From Sepiola atlantica (taxonomy: Eukaryota > Mollusca > Cephalopoda > Sepiida > Sepiolidae): a DNA stretch of 64,000 bases. Below the pieces are notes generated by a model. The model worked only from the letters and a program-made list of their open reading frames with translations. It was not told the DNA's origin and ran no database searches. A program made the translations under genes and the position numbers. The stretch's first letter is position 1. Every line of letters starts with the position of its first letter. Shown here piece after piece: positions 47,057 through 58,859 of the stretch. Location: assembly GCA_963556195.1 (NCBI GenBank), contig OY744519.1, positions 105,771,500-105,835,499 on the forward strand, given 5' to 3'.

Positions 47057-47460
47057 AGACCACTAAAAGCGAACTTTTAGGGAAGGTAAAACCTATTCTG
47101 AAAGTATACAGCTCAATATACAGGATAGAGCAGATAGATGGGTAATAAGGTGAAAAGGAATTAGAAAAACGAAAGGCAGATCCGTTTTTCAATTCAGTTG
47201 CTCAATGCAAGGTATATTCTGCGAAAAGGCAATTTATTCAATTAATTTTTCTATTAATTTTTCCTTAAGCCAGGCTTTTCAAAGATCAAAATCTTATCAT
47301 CAGAGGAAATTGCGTGGATAGATAAGTTGGCAAAGGCCAAGATTTAAAATTTGAAAAGGTGAAACAAAGATTGTGAGGAAAAACAAATCAAAACGCTGCC
47401 AGAATGCAAGCAAATGTCCGATTGCAAAAAAAATCCGGTGTCCAAAAATTTCAGCGGTGA
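47055..47460. mobile_element. pLTR-A, single copy
   Basis: Aligns with the right half (inverted) and left half of 45096-45665 over its whole length, from GTAGACCACTAAAAGCGAAC to TCCGATTGCAAAAAA. It starts exactly at the (TA)n tract and includes an intact hammerhead at 47260-47309. Confidence 0.75.
47260..47309 (-). ncRNA. hammerhead ribozyme motif, near-complete, 1-base stem III loop
   Basis: Minus strand, 5' to 3': TTTCCT, core CTGATGA, stem II T-AAGAT-TTTG-ATCTT-T, GAAA, stem III AGCC-T-GGCT, cleavage-site TA, then AGGAAA. Stem I (TTTCCT/AGGAAA) is 6 bp and perfect, stem II 5 bp above a U-U pair, stem III 4 bp. A one-base loop cannot close in cis, so two copies would pair through the near-palindrome AGCCTGGCT and cleave as a dimer, as reported for PLE hammerheads. 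Cleavage would fall between 47266 and 47265. The related motif at 45218-45244 has lost A15.1 and stem I pairing, so this copy is the better preserved. Confidence 0.75.
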
Positions 47461-47494
47461 AAGTGATTTGTAGGTAGGTCGTTAGAAGGCACGA

Positions 47495-47665
47495 GAAATA
47501 AAATGAGGGGTTTCAAAGTTAAAATCCAGGTACGGCGAAAAGTAGATAGAATCGAGATGGTAAAAAGTCCAATAGAGGAACCCTCTATTGGACTTTTTAC
47601 CATCTCGATTCTATCTACTTTTCGCCGTACCTGGATTTTAACTTTGAAACCCCTCATTTTATTTC
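47495..47665. repeat. perfect palindrome, 84-bp arms, 3-base loop
   Basis: 47495-47578 is the exact reverse complement of 47582-47665, with loop AAC. Arm sequence includes GAGGGGTTTCAAAGTTAAAA, CAGGTACGGCG and AGTCCAATAGAGG. Both strands therefore show mirror-image open frames, which are artefacts. No mismatch at all in 84 bp means a very recent event or an assembly/fold-back read artefact. Confidence 0.95.
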
Positions 47666-47720
47666 GTAGGTTCAACAAGGCTCAGTAAAACGTGAGGTGG
47701 AAAATATTATCCATTTTAAA

Positions 47721-48230
47721 GAAGACTTCCCGGGCTGGAAATCACAAAATAAGTCTATACTATTTAAAAAAAAAAAATTATTCTTACCGCTACCCTTCAA
47801 ATATATTTTGCCTTATCATAAGTAATGCCATCTGATTGAATACCCACCCTTGCTCATATCCCTCCCGGCACATTTTGGTATTTTTAACTCTTCCTTCCCG
47901 CACTCATTGACTTGCCCTCCCCCTTCCCTCTACCCCATTTCTAGTTGAACCCTAATTCACACTAGTCTCTGCTTTCATCTTTAAGCGACCCATCCCTTAT
48001 AATCACAATCTAAGTTTAAATTGCATTTACTGTCACACCCGCACCCTTTTCTTCCCTTACACCCCACTCCTTCCTAGCTTGCCGGCTGGTCTCATATGTG
48101 TTTTTGCCATTCTTCAAACGGTTCTGTTTTTCGACGAGCAATCTGAAGTTTGGGCCAAACCTCTTTATATTATTCGCTGTCTCATCGTCAGTATAGACTT
48201 ATTTTGTGATTTTCAGCCCAGCAAGGCTTC
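47721..48230. mobile_element. short element with 41-bp inverted ends around a C/T-rich core
   Basis: 47721-47761 (GGGCTGGAAATCACAAAATAAGTC within it) and 48190-48230 are reverse complements with about four mismatches. The 428-bp core is C/T-rich and partly like 43490-43700 and 50830-51180. No coding frame. Confidence 0.6.
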
Positions 48231-48239
48231 TTTCAATTC

Positions 48240-49410
48240 AGGAAAGATCAAGGAGACGATCGTCAAAGAGATGAGCCCACGATATAAGGGTTGAGGCTGT
48301 TGAGCCGTTTATAACAGCTGAAAAACCGGCTCAAGACCGGCTCAAGACCGTGATTAATAGCGGACTATTGTTCTCCAGCATGTGGCGAAGCTCTCTGAAG
48401 TATTCCAAAAAGTCAAGAAAGGCAAATAAAGTTCGTCCCGATTTGCTCTGTATTCATTTTATATTCTGGAACTATTCTTTTGGACAAACTGAATGTTTCT
48501 ATATTCTATCACTGATGAATGAGATTACTTAATGACGAGAAGAAAGAAAGTTTAAAAACTAAATAATCCATCTTTTAATATTAGCAAATATATTTGAAAA
48601 TGCTTTTAAGGTTTCCTACATAACAGCATCAAGATCACGCAACGTTGTGTCTTTTAAGAACCGTGATGCGCGTAATCGATAAAATAGAAGATAACTTGGG
48701 AATACAACTTATGTGGATTGTTCTGAAAAGGTTTTAATGAAAAATTGAAGGCAATGGAATCAGTTTCAGTCTACAAGATTGCCAACCAATTCTATTGAGA
48801 CAATCCCTGTGTGATCGGAAATAGAGCAGGATAGTTAATGAGTATTATAACCTATGTGGGAACGTGATGTATGTCAAGGGGGTCGGTAGGTGTCGCGTTT
48901 CGGATGAGATTGATTGTTTTGGTTATTTCAAGTTACAGACTAAAAATGGCATTTGTAAACACTTAATTGTGTTAATTTTGAAGTATTCCGATTTAAGAAC
49001 TGTATTGAAACAATTCCAAAATTAAGTCACTTTTTCTCCTCAAACTGGGGTTGGGGAGTTGAATGCATCTGTAAAGTAGTCGTGCAACCAGAAAATGTTG
49101 ATATTTAACTTGCAACAAATTGTAAACTTTAGCTAAACACCCTTTCTTATTTACCAATATCTTCATTTCTGCTGCAGCAATTTTCGATTTGGTGACTTGT
49201 AAAGAACAAAGGACAACGTTACACGATAAAAATATCGGACATTCTATGTCAACAAATATTTTCTAAAATATATAACAACAGCGGCAGTAAATTCTTACAG
49301 TGCCTATATTTCACCGATCACTTACATCAAATGATACACAGACATACATGCACACACACACACACACACAAGTGTAACATTTATTCCCCCACATACAGAT
49401 GCAAAGTCCG
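48240..49410. other. no gene recognised
   Basis: A 12-base direct repeat (CCGGCTCAAGAC twice) at 48324-48347. Otherwise unassigned. Confidence 0.4.
49349..49371. repeat. (AC)n microsatellite
   Basis: CACA run. Confidence 0.9.
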
Positions 49411-49414
49411 TCAT

Positions 49415-49417
<3 letters not shown>

Positions 49418-49490
<73 letters not shown>
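49418..49490. repeat. (ATC)n microsatellite
   Basis: Over 70 bp of pure (ATC)n; read on the minus strand it would be a Met run, which is an artefact. Confidence 0.95.
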
Positions 49491-49499
49491 TATAATAAT

Positions 49500-49700
49500 A
49501 ACCACTAAGGTTTGTTATCACTCCTGAAGGAGAGACCTCTCCCTGGTATCCTTCCCTCTTGTTTTGTCCTTTGCTAGGCGGTGCCATGTAAGACCCAGTT
49601 GGCTGTCGAGGTCGCCTCTCCGACGCTGCTGAGGTCGTCGAGGTCGTCTCTCTTCCTCTTGGTCTTCACCATTGCTACGGGGTACATTTTGTCGCTGTAA
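49500..49700 (-). pseudogene. possible LINE ORF C-terminal end
   Basis: Minus frames read RRRPRRPQQRRRGDLDSQLG then LTWHRLAKDKT, like the RRxGRPxxRWxDDL...WxxxAxDRxxW end of several APE-type LINEs. Short and without other support. Confidence 0.4.
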
Positions 49701-51465
49701 GTGTCCACCTGTTATCTGTATATCTCTAAATGTGACCTGATAATCTATGTTAAGCCGTTCGTATGCTGGTGATGATGTCGTTTTCTACATGATACAAGTG
49801 TTGCTTTTCCTTTCTAGTAGACTGATGTCGAGCATAATGCGTCCAATTTGGCATTGTGCTACTCTTGGCCTTTTTTTCCCTGCATTATTTTAGTGGCCAT
49901 ATTTTGCTACTATATGTCATAAAATTCATGAAATATTCATAAAACATTTTTAGTTTAATGTTCATAGTTGACTTTCTATTTTTCATGATGTGGTCTCCTT
50001 TGGAAAAGTTTGTCTAAAAGAAAAGAAAATATATACTTACTTATGGGCAACTTTTTCCAAAGTAGACAACATAAGTAACTATATTTTATCATGTATTTGT
50101 AACTATGCTGATACTGAGGAATTACTTTATTTAATCAGATATCCGTAAGTGTAAATTGTATATTGTTATAGCATCAGTGAACCCCAAAAAGAAATTCGAG
50201 CAGATATTTCTCAAGTGTCGTTGGGGCTGTGCGCCAAAGTATGCCGCACAGTCCCTAAAAGATTAACAAAGTCCATGTAGCTCTATGGAGAGAACGCAAA
50301 GCATTACTAAATGTTTTAATAATCGTCATCTTTTATGTCGAAAACAACTTAAATGTTCCCTTCGTTAGTTTCCATATTGAATATTTACCCTATGTTACAT
50401 GTATTATGTTGTAATTAAATGGTATAGGTACTTATAGCGCACCTCGGATACATGATGTCCTAAAACGTTGGAAATGTTTCTTTAATCTTTAAAACATTTT
50501 TAATAGATTTCATTGGTAGACAGTTAAAGTATGGAAAGTTCATATTAAGTGGTTCTGTGAAATATTGTCAAAGCATCATTTGGAGAAAAGAAAGTGATTT
50601 CCAGATGATCTAATGAAATGTGACCGTCTCGATATTACCGCCCCCCCCCCGCTGACCTCACACCGGTGGAGTTCTAGTTTGGGAATACGTCGAAGGTCAG
50701 AGTGCTTCATTGCATCTAATTATGACATTTTCAAAAACATTGAAGAAGAATGCACAAGTTTCACGTGTGCTAAGTTGGACAACAGTGTGGCGTATTGATT
50801 TTATGTTGGGTGTCAAATGTAATTATTTTGGGAACGTGTTTTAAAAAGCTTACTTTACTCATCCCTCGCCCCTCACCTTCTACACCGCCATATTACACGG
50901 CCCTGATTCCTTAACCCTTTTGTTTTCCTCATCTCAAGGCTATTTTTAAACAGATTCAATAAACATGTCTCATGTCCCGTCCCCCTTCATAATTTAAATT
51001 AATTCTAGCCGCTACCAATGTTCGACCCCATTCCTTCTACAATTATTGAAATATTTCTCCCCCTACCAAATTATCTTATAACTCACACCGCCACCATTTC
51101 CACTGCAACCATCTAATTGTATTTCCTAATTTATTTTAGCCATAGCGGCGGAAAGTTTAAGCTAACCCGCCACCACCTATTGTTTCAAACAGTTTGTACT
51201 TGTGTGTGTTTTTCTTCAGACAATCATTCCGAAAAAGTCTTTAAATCAACACGAAATGTTCATGAATACATAACTAATATTTGTTGGTTTCCTTTTTCAA
51301 TTTCCATTAGGTCGGAACACTTTTTTCTATTCTTTATCATAGCTTTGTTAATTTAAAAAAATGAAATGAACTATTTCCAGAATGTTTTGGAAACGACCGT
51401 ACGCCATACTAAACTTGATGTTCTAATTCTTGGAACAATTGTAATATTCTAATTCATTAAATCCT

Positions 51466-51468
<3 letters not shown>
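49701..51468. other. no gene recognised
   Basis: Holds a C10 run at 50641-50650, a hairpin at 50223-50255 (GGGCTGTGCG/CGCACAGTCC) and a C/T-rich repeat at 50830-51180 related to 43490-43700. Confidence 0.4.

Positions 51469-51543
<75 letters not shown>
51469..51543. repeat. (TA)n microsatellite
   Basis: About 75 bp of (TA)n. Confidence 0.95.
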
Positions 51544-51544
<1 letters not shown>

Positions 51545-51546
<2 letters not shown>

Positions 51547-52401
51547 AGCTCTCTAGTAGAGAAATAATGCTGTTCACTTTCTATATTATATGGCTTCCAT
51601 ATATCTATATCTATAGCAGAGATTTGTCGAGATAACTGATAGTGTTAGCGTAAACAAGTAGACATGAGTGCTATAACCTCTCTTACTGTAAGGATGAATG
51701 TTGGTAGCTTAGTTGTAAGATTCCATTTAGCTGATCACAGATACAACTGATATAGTGATCTAGCGCAGAAAACATTTGGCAAGCTCTAACACACTAATGT
51801 TGTGATACAACGATTAAGCGGTTTGTTAATTAATGTATATATTTATATATCGATATATATATTATAATAAATGTGATTTAATCAACGTTTGCTTACCTAA
51901 GGTATTTGTATATACTTTAATTACATGAAATACATGTAAAATGGTTAAAATGCCTTCTAGTAGTTTTATTTCAATCTATCAAGCACTCGCACGTACATCG
52001 TTTAGCCTTCTTTTTTCTCTTTCGAAAATTTGCCTACAGTTTAATTGTTTCCTGGCTAGCTGCCTCCCTGAAACTTTACCTTTCATAATGGGCCGCTCTA
52101 GGTGAAATAACTAGTTCGGAATTTGTTTCACTCCTACACTCTCGCCACGCCAGGGTTTTCTTTTTTTAACATTTTAACATTTCCCTGCTAACATGTGTAT
52201 ATGTCTGTATAGATACTGTCTTTTACTTCTCGCGAGTAAGCCTTAATCAAATAAGATGAAATATCGATTTTCTCACACATAACTACGTGATATTTTTTCA
52301 GGTGTTCTTTATAGATATCGCCTGTTATTCACCGTTCATATTTTCATTTTAATAGATTCTGTTGTTGGATTTTTGTTCCCACGTTTTATCTAACACACAC
52401 A

Positions 52402-52467
<66 letters not shown>

Positions 52468-53211
52468 TCAACGTTTGTGAGTTTATACAAATGTATATAG
52501 TAACAGTTCGAACATTAACATAGGTTTCACTATGGTGTTAATCTTTTCAATGAATTTAATAACACCATATGAATTTTCGTTCGATTACATCTGCGATCAC
52601 GAGGGGCAATTATCGGTTTGGTCCATAAAAGTATGAAATATATTATAACATAAAAAAACGAAATTTATTTTATAAATAAAGGTTTCAACGTTTCATAAAA
52701 CAAAAATAAAATAAAACAAAGAATATTAGAGTAAAAAAAATGCATTTAACCCTTTAAACCTTACGAAATGCCTATAATATAATATTCAACTAACATTTGA
52801 CAAACTGAAACTTGTTTCACATCTGCAATGAGCCTGCTGGTTAGCGCGAGTAGGTATTGGGATAATGTTGCAGCAGCGCACTCGCTAAATAGGTAATCAG
52901 TATCGTCGCTGTCACAAGAGCTTAAACTTTTATCTGCTCATTATAATGGTAAGTAAAAGAACATTAATAAATAAATATTACGTGTTTTTTTTCTTAATAA
53001 TCAAGCACTCTGCTTTGATTCTAACCTTACACACAGTGAAGTGTGGTTGGAAACACATCCGAGGAGACCTAGTTAAGATCGAAATAACTTATAATGTGTA
53101 CAATTCGAATGTGTATCTAGTCTTTTTCAACCTCATAACTTATTCATGCTCTGTTAGAACGGACATAGAGCTCTCTGATTCGAATTACTATCGAAAATAA
53201 TCGAACCTGAA

Positions 53212-53213
<2 letters not shown>
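51545..53213. other. no gene recognised
   Basis: 52405-52464 is (TA)n. 52680-52705 (minus ATGAAACGTTGAAACC) looks like the 3' half of a PLE hammerhead without its CTGANGA half. The 84-codon frame 52946-53200 has no motif. Confidence 0.4.

Positions 53214-53278
<65 letters not shown>
53214..53278. repeat. (TA)n microsatellite
   Basis: About 65 bp of (TA)n. Confidence 0.95.
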
Positions 53279-53279
<1 letters not shown>

Positions 53280-53283
<4 letters not shown>

Positions 53284-53450
53284 GAGAGAGACCTTCCTCC
53301 AGTGTCAGGCGTAATTTCCATAAATCGCGCTTTTTTTTCAGAGACTATTGAACACATAACTGCGGTACTGCTTCTCTGCAGGTTACAACATGATCGTCAT
53401 TAAATCCAATGTCAACAAATATTTGTATTAAACTGTCCCATTCGTAATCA
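53280..53450 (+). pseudogene. LINE-C type 3' coding end, copy 3
   Basis: Ends with IVIKSNVNKYLY and a stop (about 53390-53430), matching VVFKSNVNKLLS at 31138 and FKSNLNKYLL at 18445. Upstream pieces are too decayed to read. Confidence 0.5.
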
Positions 53451-53624
53451 AACTTACTTATACGATGGATTGTTCATCATATTTCGGCTGACAATAGTTC
53501 CATCTCATTAACTCTTATCTTCGAGTGGTTTGATACGAGGTTGCTCAATATTTATAAAAATAGTGTTTGTTAAAATTGTACAACATAGTTTTAAAAATTA
53601 AACAAAAATTATCGTAATAGATTC

Positions 53625-53735
53625 GATGGGATTTGAACCCGGCAGTGGTGCTTTTATAGTCAGGACCGCTGGCAATATTAAAGAAGGTAACAGACCGTCT
53701 TCCTCTTATCGTGTTTACCTCTGTGTGTGACCAGC
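53625..53735 (-). repeat. tRNA-related SINE
   Basis: Reverse complement has GCCGGGTTCAAATCCCATCG (perfect B-box GGTTCAAATCC) with AGCGGTCCTGACTATAAAAGC upstream. The A-box is weak. A different family from the 23-kb SINE. Confidence 0.5.
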
Positions 53736-53739
53736 AAAG

Positions 53740-55270
53740 TTAATAGAATAGAGATAACACCGTTGCGTATGCGCATGTGCAATTGTCACTCTTTTTATTA
53801 GAAAGAATACAGCATCTTATACAAATAGAGATGTTGTCTGTCAGTCACAATATTTTTAAACGTAATAAAGACATGGCGAAGTTTGTATGATTTCTAAATA
53901 TCAGAGTTGTTAAGTACTCATTTTGTCTATCAGCCACATTTGTTTAAATGTAATGAATATATTGCGAAGTATAAGAGATGCTGAGTACTTTAAAAATGGA
54001 GAATATTGCATTAATAGTAAATACTAAATTCCCAACATATAAAACGGATGACATTACTGAGAATCGAAACTCAAACTTTAAATCTTAAGTATGATGTTCT
54101 ACACAAAAGAGCTATTTGGACTTTTTTTTATAAATAGAGCTTAAAACATTACCATAACAAAATAAATATTGCTTTGGCGTTACGTCATAGATTTCTGATT
54201 TACGCCATGTTTCAAAACATGAATTCAAACATAAGCCATAATAAAAATAATTAAATAAATAGGTAAACATTATCAATAACGTTTAAAATCATTTTAATAT
54301 TCCTAAAAATATTTTGCTTTAACTACGTGTTCTATGTAGTTCTGCCACACTTATATAATCCTCCTAGCAAATGTGTGCGGCAAGAGGGAGCATATATTTG
54401 CTAGTAGTTACAACAAATAAAACTAAGCGAAACAAACGAAAAAGAGAAAAGAAAAGAAAACATAGAGGAAAAATGTAACACTTATGCGTTGGACCATTAC
54501 AGGATTGTTTTAAACACAATCGTCTTATAAATTGTGACACGAGATTAAGTGTTCATATCCGGAAGACCCAACTGGTATTATGCACAATTATAGTGGTTTG
54601 TTGAACGAATCAATTATCTATGATTTTTCGATCAATACATTCGTTAAAACGGGGGAAATGTATTACAAAAATGACTAAGGTATATAGGCAATCGAAAAGA
54701 TGAATATTTATTTAGTTTTCTGGATAAGTGCAATTAACTCTCTCTCTCTCTCTCTTGCCCTATCTCTTTGGTTTTGTTATTTCTCTCTCCCCTCTCTCTC
54801 TACATACAAAACACACACACACATATATATATACACACACACACACATATATATATATATACACACACACACACATATATATATATAGTAGTGTAAAAAT
54901 AAATATATGCCTAGCAAGCTTAATCCAGGTGTTTATGTTTAATTTCCCACAAGAAATATTCAATATATATATATATATATATTGAAAATTCAAATATATC
55001 AGATTACCATTGAAATTAATCCATAGTCATTAGATGCCAATTATGCAAGAATCCTTGAATTCCAATGTCTTCTTAATACCTCTTACATTTTAGACATTTC
55101 CTATGTAATAGATTCTAATCAAAATTAGAATAACACTTCGAGACAGAAGATTTAGTATCATTATATCTACATTTTAATCTTCCTAAACGAGGACATCGAA
55201 TTGTGAAAAACAATTAAACATGTAAATAGATAATTAAAACAGCATGGTAAGATGCTATATATAAGACAGT
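53740..55270. other. no gene recognised
   Basis: 54815-54886 holds (AC)n/(TA)n blocks preceded by a CT-rich run; 54961-54981 is (TA)n. No family recognised. Confidence 0.4.
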
Positions 55271-55274
55271 ACTA

Positions 55275-56150
55275 ATGTGTAACAATGACCAATTGGTGAA
55301 GACAGATTCTCCAGATTCATTTAAGGTAACGAGAAGCCCACTGGATTCAGCAGAGATGTCTGATGTAGTAGGACTCTTTATCTTCTATAAGCTAACTGAA
55401 GCTAGTTTTATCACCGTAAAGTGTATAGGACTATACAGGGATAGTGGTTTATTTATAGCAAGAAATGCTACTAATTCTAAAGCTGAACAATCTTTAAAAA
55501 ATAGATACAGAACAATGAAACAATTAGGACTTCATGTTAAGATTACAACAGGAATTAAGATCAAAAACTCCTTAGATGTTACATTTAACCTCACACATAT
55601 AAACCACATATAAAAGAAAATTGTGACCCGATATATATTAATCCGAACTCCAATCATCACCGTTATATCGTTTAACATATCCCAATATCGATTAACAATA
55701 ATTCTTTCTAATGAATACATTTTTAATCATAATAGTTATACACACAATAAAGTTTTACAAAGCAGTGGTTATATTAACAGGTCGATTGAGTATAATAGAT
55801 GAATTGAACAGAAAAATAGAAACCAGAAGATCATTGGTATTAGCCCCATTTAATCTGCTAGTTAAATCCCAAATTGGACATATGTTTCTTAATTTTTGAA
55901 GCTGACATTTCTCTACAAATACACCCTGCGTACAATATTTGATAGAACTACTATTAAAGTTTGCTATAACTGTACAAATAACTTCGAAATAATAATTAAG
56001 AGACAAATCTTTAACCATAATAATCATACAATTAACAACAGACAAGATAGTAACAATGGGAATAATTAGGGTAACTATAAAAATAAGAGTTAATGTCTGC
56101 TACAAAAAAATGTTTGACTATTAAGAAACCGTGTTCTCAGAAGAACTTCA
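55275..56150 (+). pseudogene. Penelope-like element, RT C-terminal half and linker
   Basis: One 112-codon frame (55275-55613) reads RSPLDSAEMSDVVGLFIFYKL, then IGLYRDSGLFIARNATNSKA, then LGLHVKITTGIKIKNSLDVT with FNL. The Penelope family form is GSFDGAEVCELVGLFxLxxL, GLYRDDGLAVxxNxSGxxA, LxITxExNxxxVxFLDVTFxL. The catalytic YRDD is YRDS here. After a frame change come CDPIYINPNSNHH (family YxPYRKPNNxxxYIxxxSNHPP) and then KSQIGHMFLN with FDRTTIKVCYNCTNNFEII (family IGKxFLxLIDKHF, FNRNTxKVSYSCxxNMxxII). It is a relic; the GIY-YIG domain is not seen. A (TA)n run (56229-56262) and the large inverted repeat follow. Confidence 0.9.
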
Positions 56151-56225
56151 AGTCTGAAAGAAATGTAAGAAGTGATAAAAAATATTTGTGTTGATTTTCG
56201 GGTGTGTTATGTATGCATGTATATA

Positions 56226-56228
<3 letters not shown>

Positions 56229-56262
<34 letters not shown>
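56229..56262. repeat. (TA)n microsatellite
   Basis: About 34 bp of (TA)n. Confidence 0.95.
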
Positions 56263-56264
<2 letters not shown>

Positions 56265-56382
56265 TGATCAAGTTCAAATGTGTTAATAAAGTAAACATAA
56301 AACCAAGATTTTCAAGAGTGATCAATACCAAGTAGAGCATTTATAAAATCACATAAACAATATCATAGCCTTACGTCAATCA

Positions 56383-56420
56383 ACTAACGTTTCAATGCGT
56401 ATTACCGCATCTTGTCAAAG
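56383..56420 (-). ncRNA. degenerate hammerhead-like motif in foldback arm
   Basis: Minus strand: TTGACAA, stem II GATGCG-GTAATA-CGCATT, GAAA, CG, then TTAG. The core differs from CTGANGA at two positions (C3 and G8), so it should be inactive. The matching right arm (58672-58705) keeps TTGACAAGATG but has lost GAAA. Confidence 0.4.
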
Positions 56421-58162
56421 GCAGAGCCAAAATTAATTCAAAAGTGAGAAATTCGTAGTCTAGCTTTGGAAGATCTCAAACTAAGGCCAGATTTTATAAG
56501 AGGAAGGAAGGGGCAAAGAAGCTTCTAAGGATTGACAAGCCGATAAGATTCCACTTTGGTTAACTGTAAGTCATTAGTGTGCAATTGATCAACGGCTCAA
56601 CGCCTGGTAGGCCGGACAAGCAAGTGGGTGGGTGAGGGGCGCAGAGTCTTCCGGTCATTAAAGAGGCAGAGTGGAAGAGTATATATGTATTTTTATTTAA
56701 AAACGCTAGATGAATTTAATCCGTAATATTTAGGGTTGTCATCTTCGTGAATATGTTTTGGTTTCATAGAAAAATAACCGTTTTATCCATTAATATTGTT
56801 ATCAAACATTATTATTTCTAGGTTACTTGGTATTATCTCCAAACTCTCACCATTGTTATCATTATTTATTCTCATTGCTATTATCATAATAATCATTGTA
56901 GCTGTTATTCCTATTTTACCGTTATTATTGATATATGTACTATTATTATTGAGAAAATCATTATTACTATAGCTATTAAAGATCTAATTATTTTCCTTAT
57001 AATTATTACAGTAACTAGTGTTAATATTCTTATTTTTATCCCCGTCAACTCCATTTTATTTGTACTACATTTAACTATACTTATTATGTTTGTTATCAAT
57101 TTGGTATTAAACAATTATTATTATCACTATTATTTTGATTGTTATAATCATCACTGATACTATGATTATTATATCAACTATTAATATTATTTTTATTATT
57201 CCTTATATTTTTATTATTTTATCATTATTAATGCCAGCATTAATATATTTTATTATTATAATAAGTATTATTACTATTATTTTTACTATATCACCTATTT
57301 GCATTTTAACTACTATTGTAATATTTATCATATCTGTTATATACGTTATTTTTATTAATTCGCTTATAACTATTTTCACTATCGCCACCATCACTACCCC
57401 CCTCTTATTATTGACATTATTATTGAGTTTGCGATAAAGGAAGTATATCTAGGTTTTGATTTTTATATATAATCCTATGATCTAGTTTCTTGGGGTTTAC
57501 TCCTAATTAGATTTTTATGGCTTCTACATAATTTAAGTTAAATTATTTTGTTAATTTTTAATTTTTTGGTTTGATTCTTTATATTTATAAGTTTATTGGA
57601 ATTCGATCCCTTATACTACGTTCTAAGTATTGTTCGGCGGATTAAATTTTTGCGGTATTCAGTTAAGTTATGTATGTTATATTTTCTAGGTTGTTAAGGA
57701 ACTTATTTAGAGTTAGCAGTTTAAAGTCCCTACAGTTAAAGCCTATTTGCCCGCCGAACAATACTTAGAACGTAGTATAAGTGATCGAATCCAAGTAAAC
57801 TAATGAAAATAAACAATCAAGCCAAAACCAAAAAATTAAAAATTAACAAAACAATTTAACTTAAATCATGTAAGAGCCATAAAAATCTAATTAGGAGTAA
57901 ACCTCAAGAAAATAGATTACAGAATTAAAGATATTAATCCAAACATAGATTTATCTCCCTTACCGCTAACTAAATAATAATGGTAATAATAAGAAAGGCG
58001 ATAGTGAAGTTAGTAATAAGAGTATTAATGAAAATAACGTAAATGGATATATCCTATAACAGATATGATAAATATTACAATAGTAGTAATAAAGCAAATT
58101 GGTGATATAGTAAAGATTATAGTAGTAATACTCATAATAATAAAATATATTAATTTTTACAA

Positions 58163-58174
58163 TAATAATAATAA

Positions 58175-58229
<55 letters not shown>
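58163..58229. repeat. (AAT)n microsatellite
   Basis: Pure (AAT)n within the right arm of the foldback. The left arm has only degenerate ATT repeats at the mirrored position, so this expanded after duplication. Confidence 0.9.
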
Positions 58230-58231
<2 letters not shown>

Positions 58232-58734
58232 AAATTATATTAATAGTTGGAATAATAATTACAGTAACAGTGATGATAATAACAATAATTGCTATAGTGA
58301 TTATAATAATTGTAACTACTAAATTAATAACAAAAATAATTAGTATAGTTAAATGTAGTAAAAATAAAATGGAATTGATGGAGATGAAAATAAGAAAAGT
58401 AACACTGTAATAATTATAAAAATAATATCTTGAATAGCTATAGTAATAATGATAGTCTCAATAATAATAGTACTTATATCAATGATAACGGTAAAATAGG
58501 AATGAGTCGGTGATCAAGAGTTACAGTTAACCAAAGTGGAATGTTATCGGCTTGTCAATCCTTACAAGCTTCTTTGCCCTCTTTTTTCCTTATAAAATCT
58601 GGCCTTAGTTTGAGATCTTCCAAAGCGAGACTACAGAATTTCTCATTTTTGATTTTGAATTAATTTTGGCTCTGCTTTTGACAAGATGTAATAGGCATTA
58701 GTTTATTGACGTAAGGCTATAATATTGTTTATGT

Positions 58735-58859
58735 AATTATATATACTAGCAAATATATGCTCACTCCGGTCGCATATTTTTGCTATGCTACCGCGTCCGA
58801 AATGAACGCTCACGCATAAATTGATGGAGCCTCAGTCATATTTGTTGGGTGATTAGATA
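58735..58859. other. no gene recognised
   Basis: Short spacer. TAGCAAATATATGCTC at 58748 also occurs inverted at about 54393-54407. Confidence 0.4.

Larger units (their letters stand above)
56351..58734. mobile_element. 2.4-kb inverted repeat (giant foldback)
   Basis: The left arm is 56351-57640 and the right arm 57751-58734, joined by a 110-base loop. Outer ends ACATAAACAATAT and ATATTGTTTATGT pair. Matching blocks follow inward: TGGCTCTGCC, AGATCTCAAACTAAGGCCAG, TTGACAAGCCGATAAGATTC, TATAGCTATTAAAG-type AT blocks, CTAATTAGATTTTTATGG, and ACGTTCTAAGTATTGTTCGG at the centre. The right arm lacks about 300 bases present at 56580-56870 (or the left gained them). Arms are rich in ATT/AAT repeats, which widen the apparent frames (57135-57437). 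A degenerate hammerhead-like motif lies near each outer end. Confidence 0.9.

Noticed and set aside
47451..47688. Two mirror-image open frames on opposite strands
   Set aside because: Both arise from the perfect palindrome at 47495-47665.
49311..49505. Open frame with a long Met run
   Set aside because: Reverse-strand translation of the (ATC)n microsatellite.
57135..57437. 100-codon Ile-rich hydrophobic frame that looks like a membrane protein
   Set aside because: ATT/ATA low-complexity inside the inverted-repeat arm; the mirrored arm has no matching reading frame.
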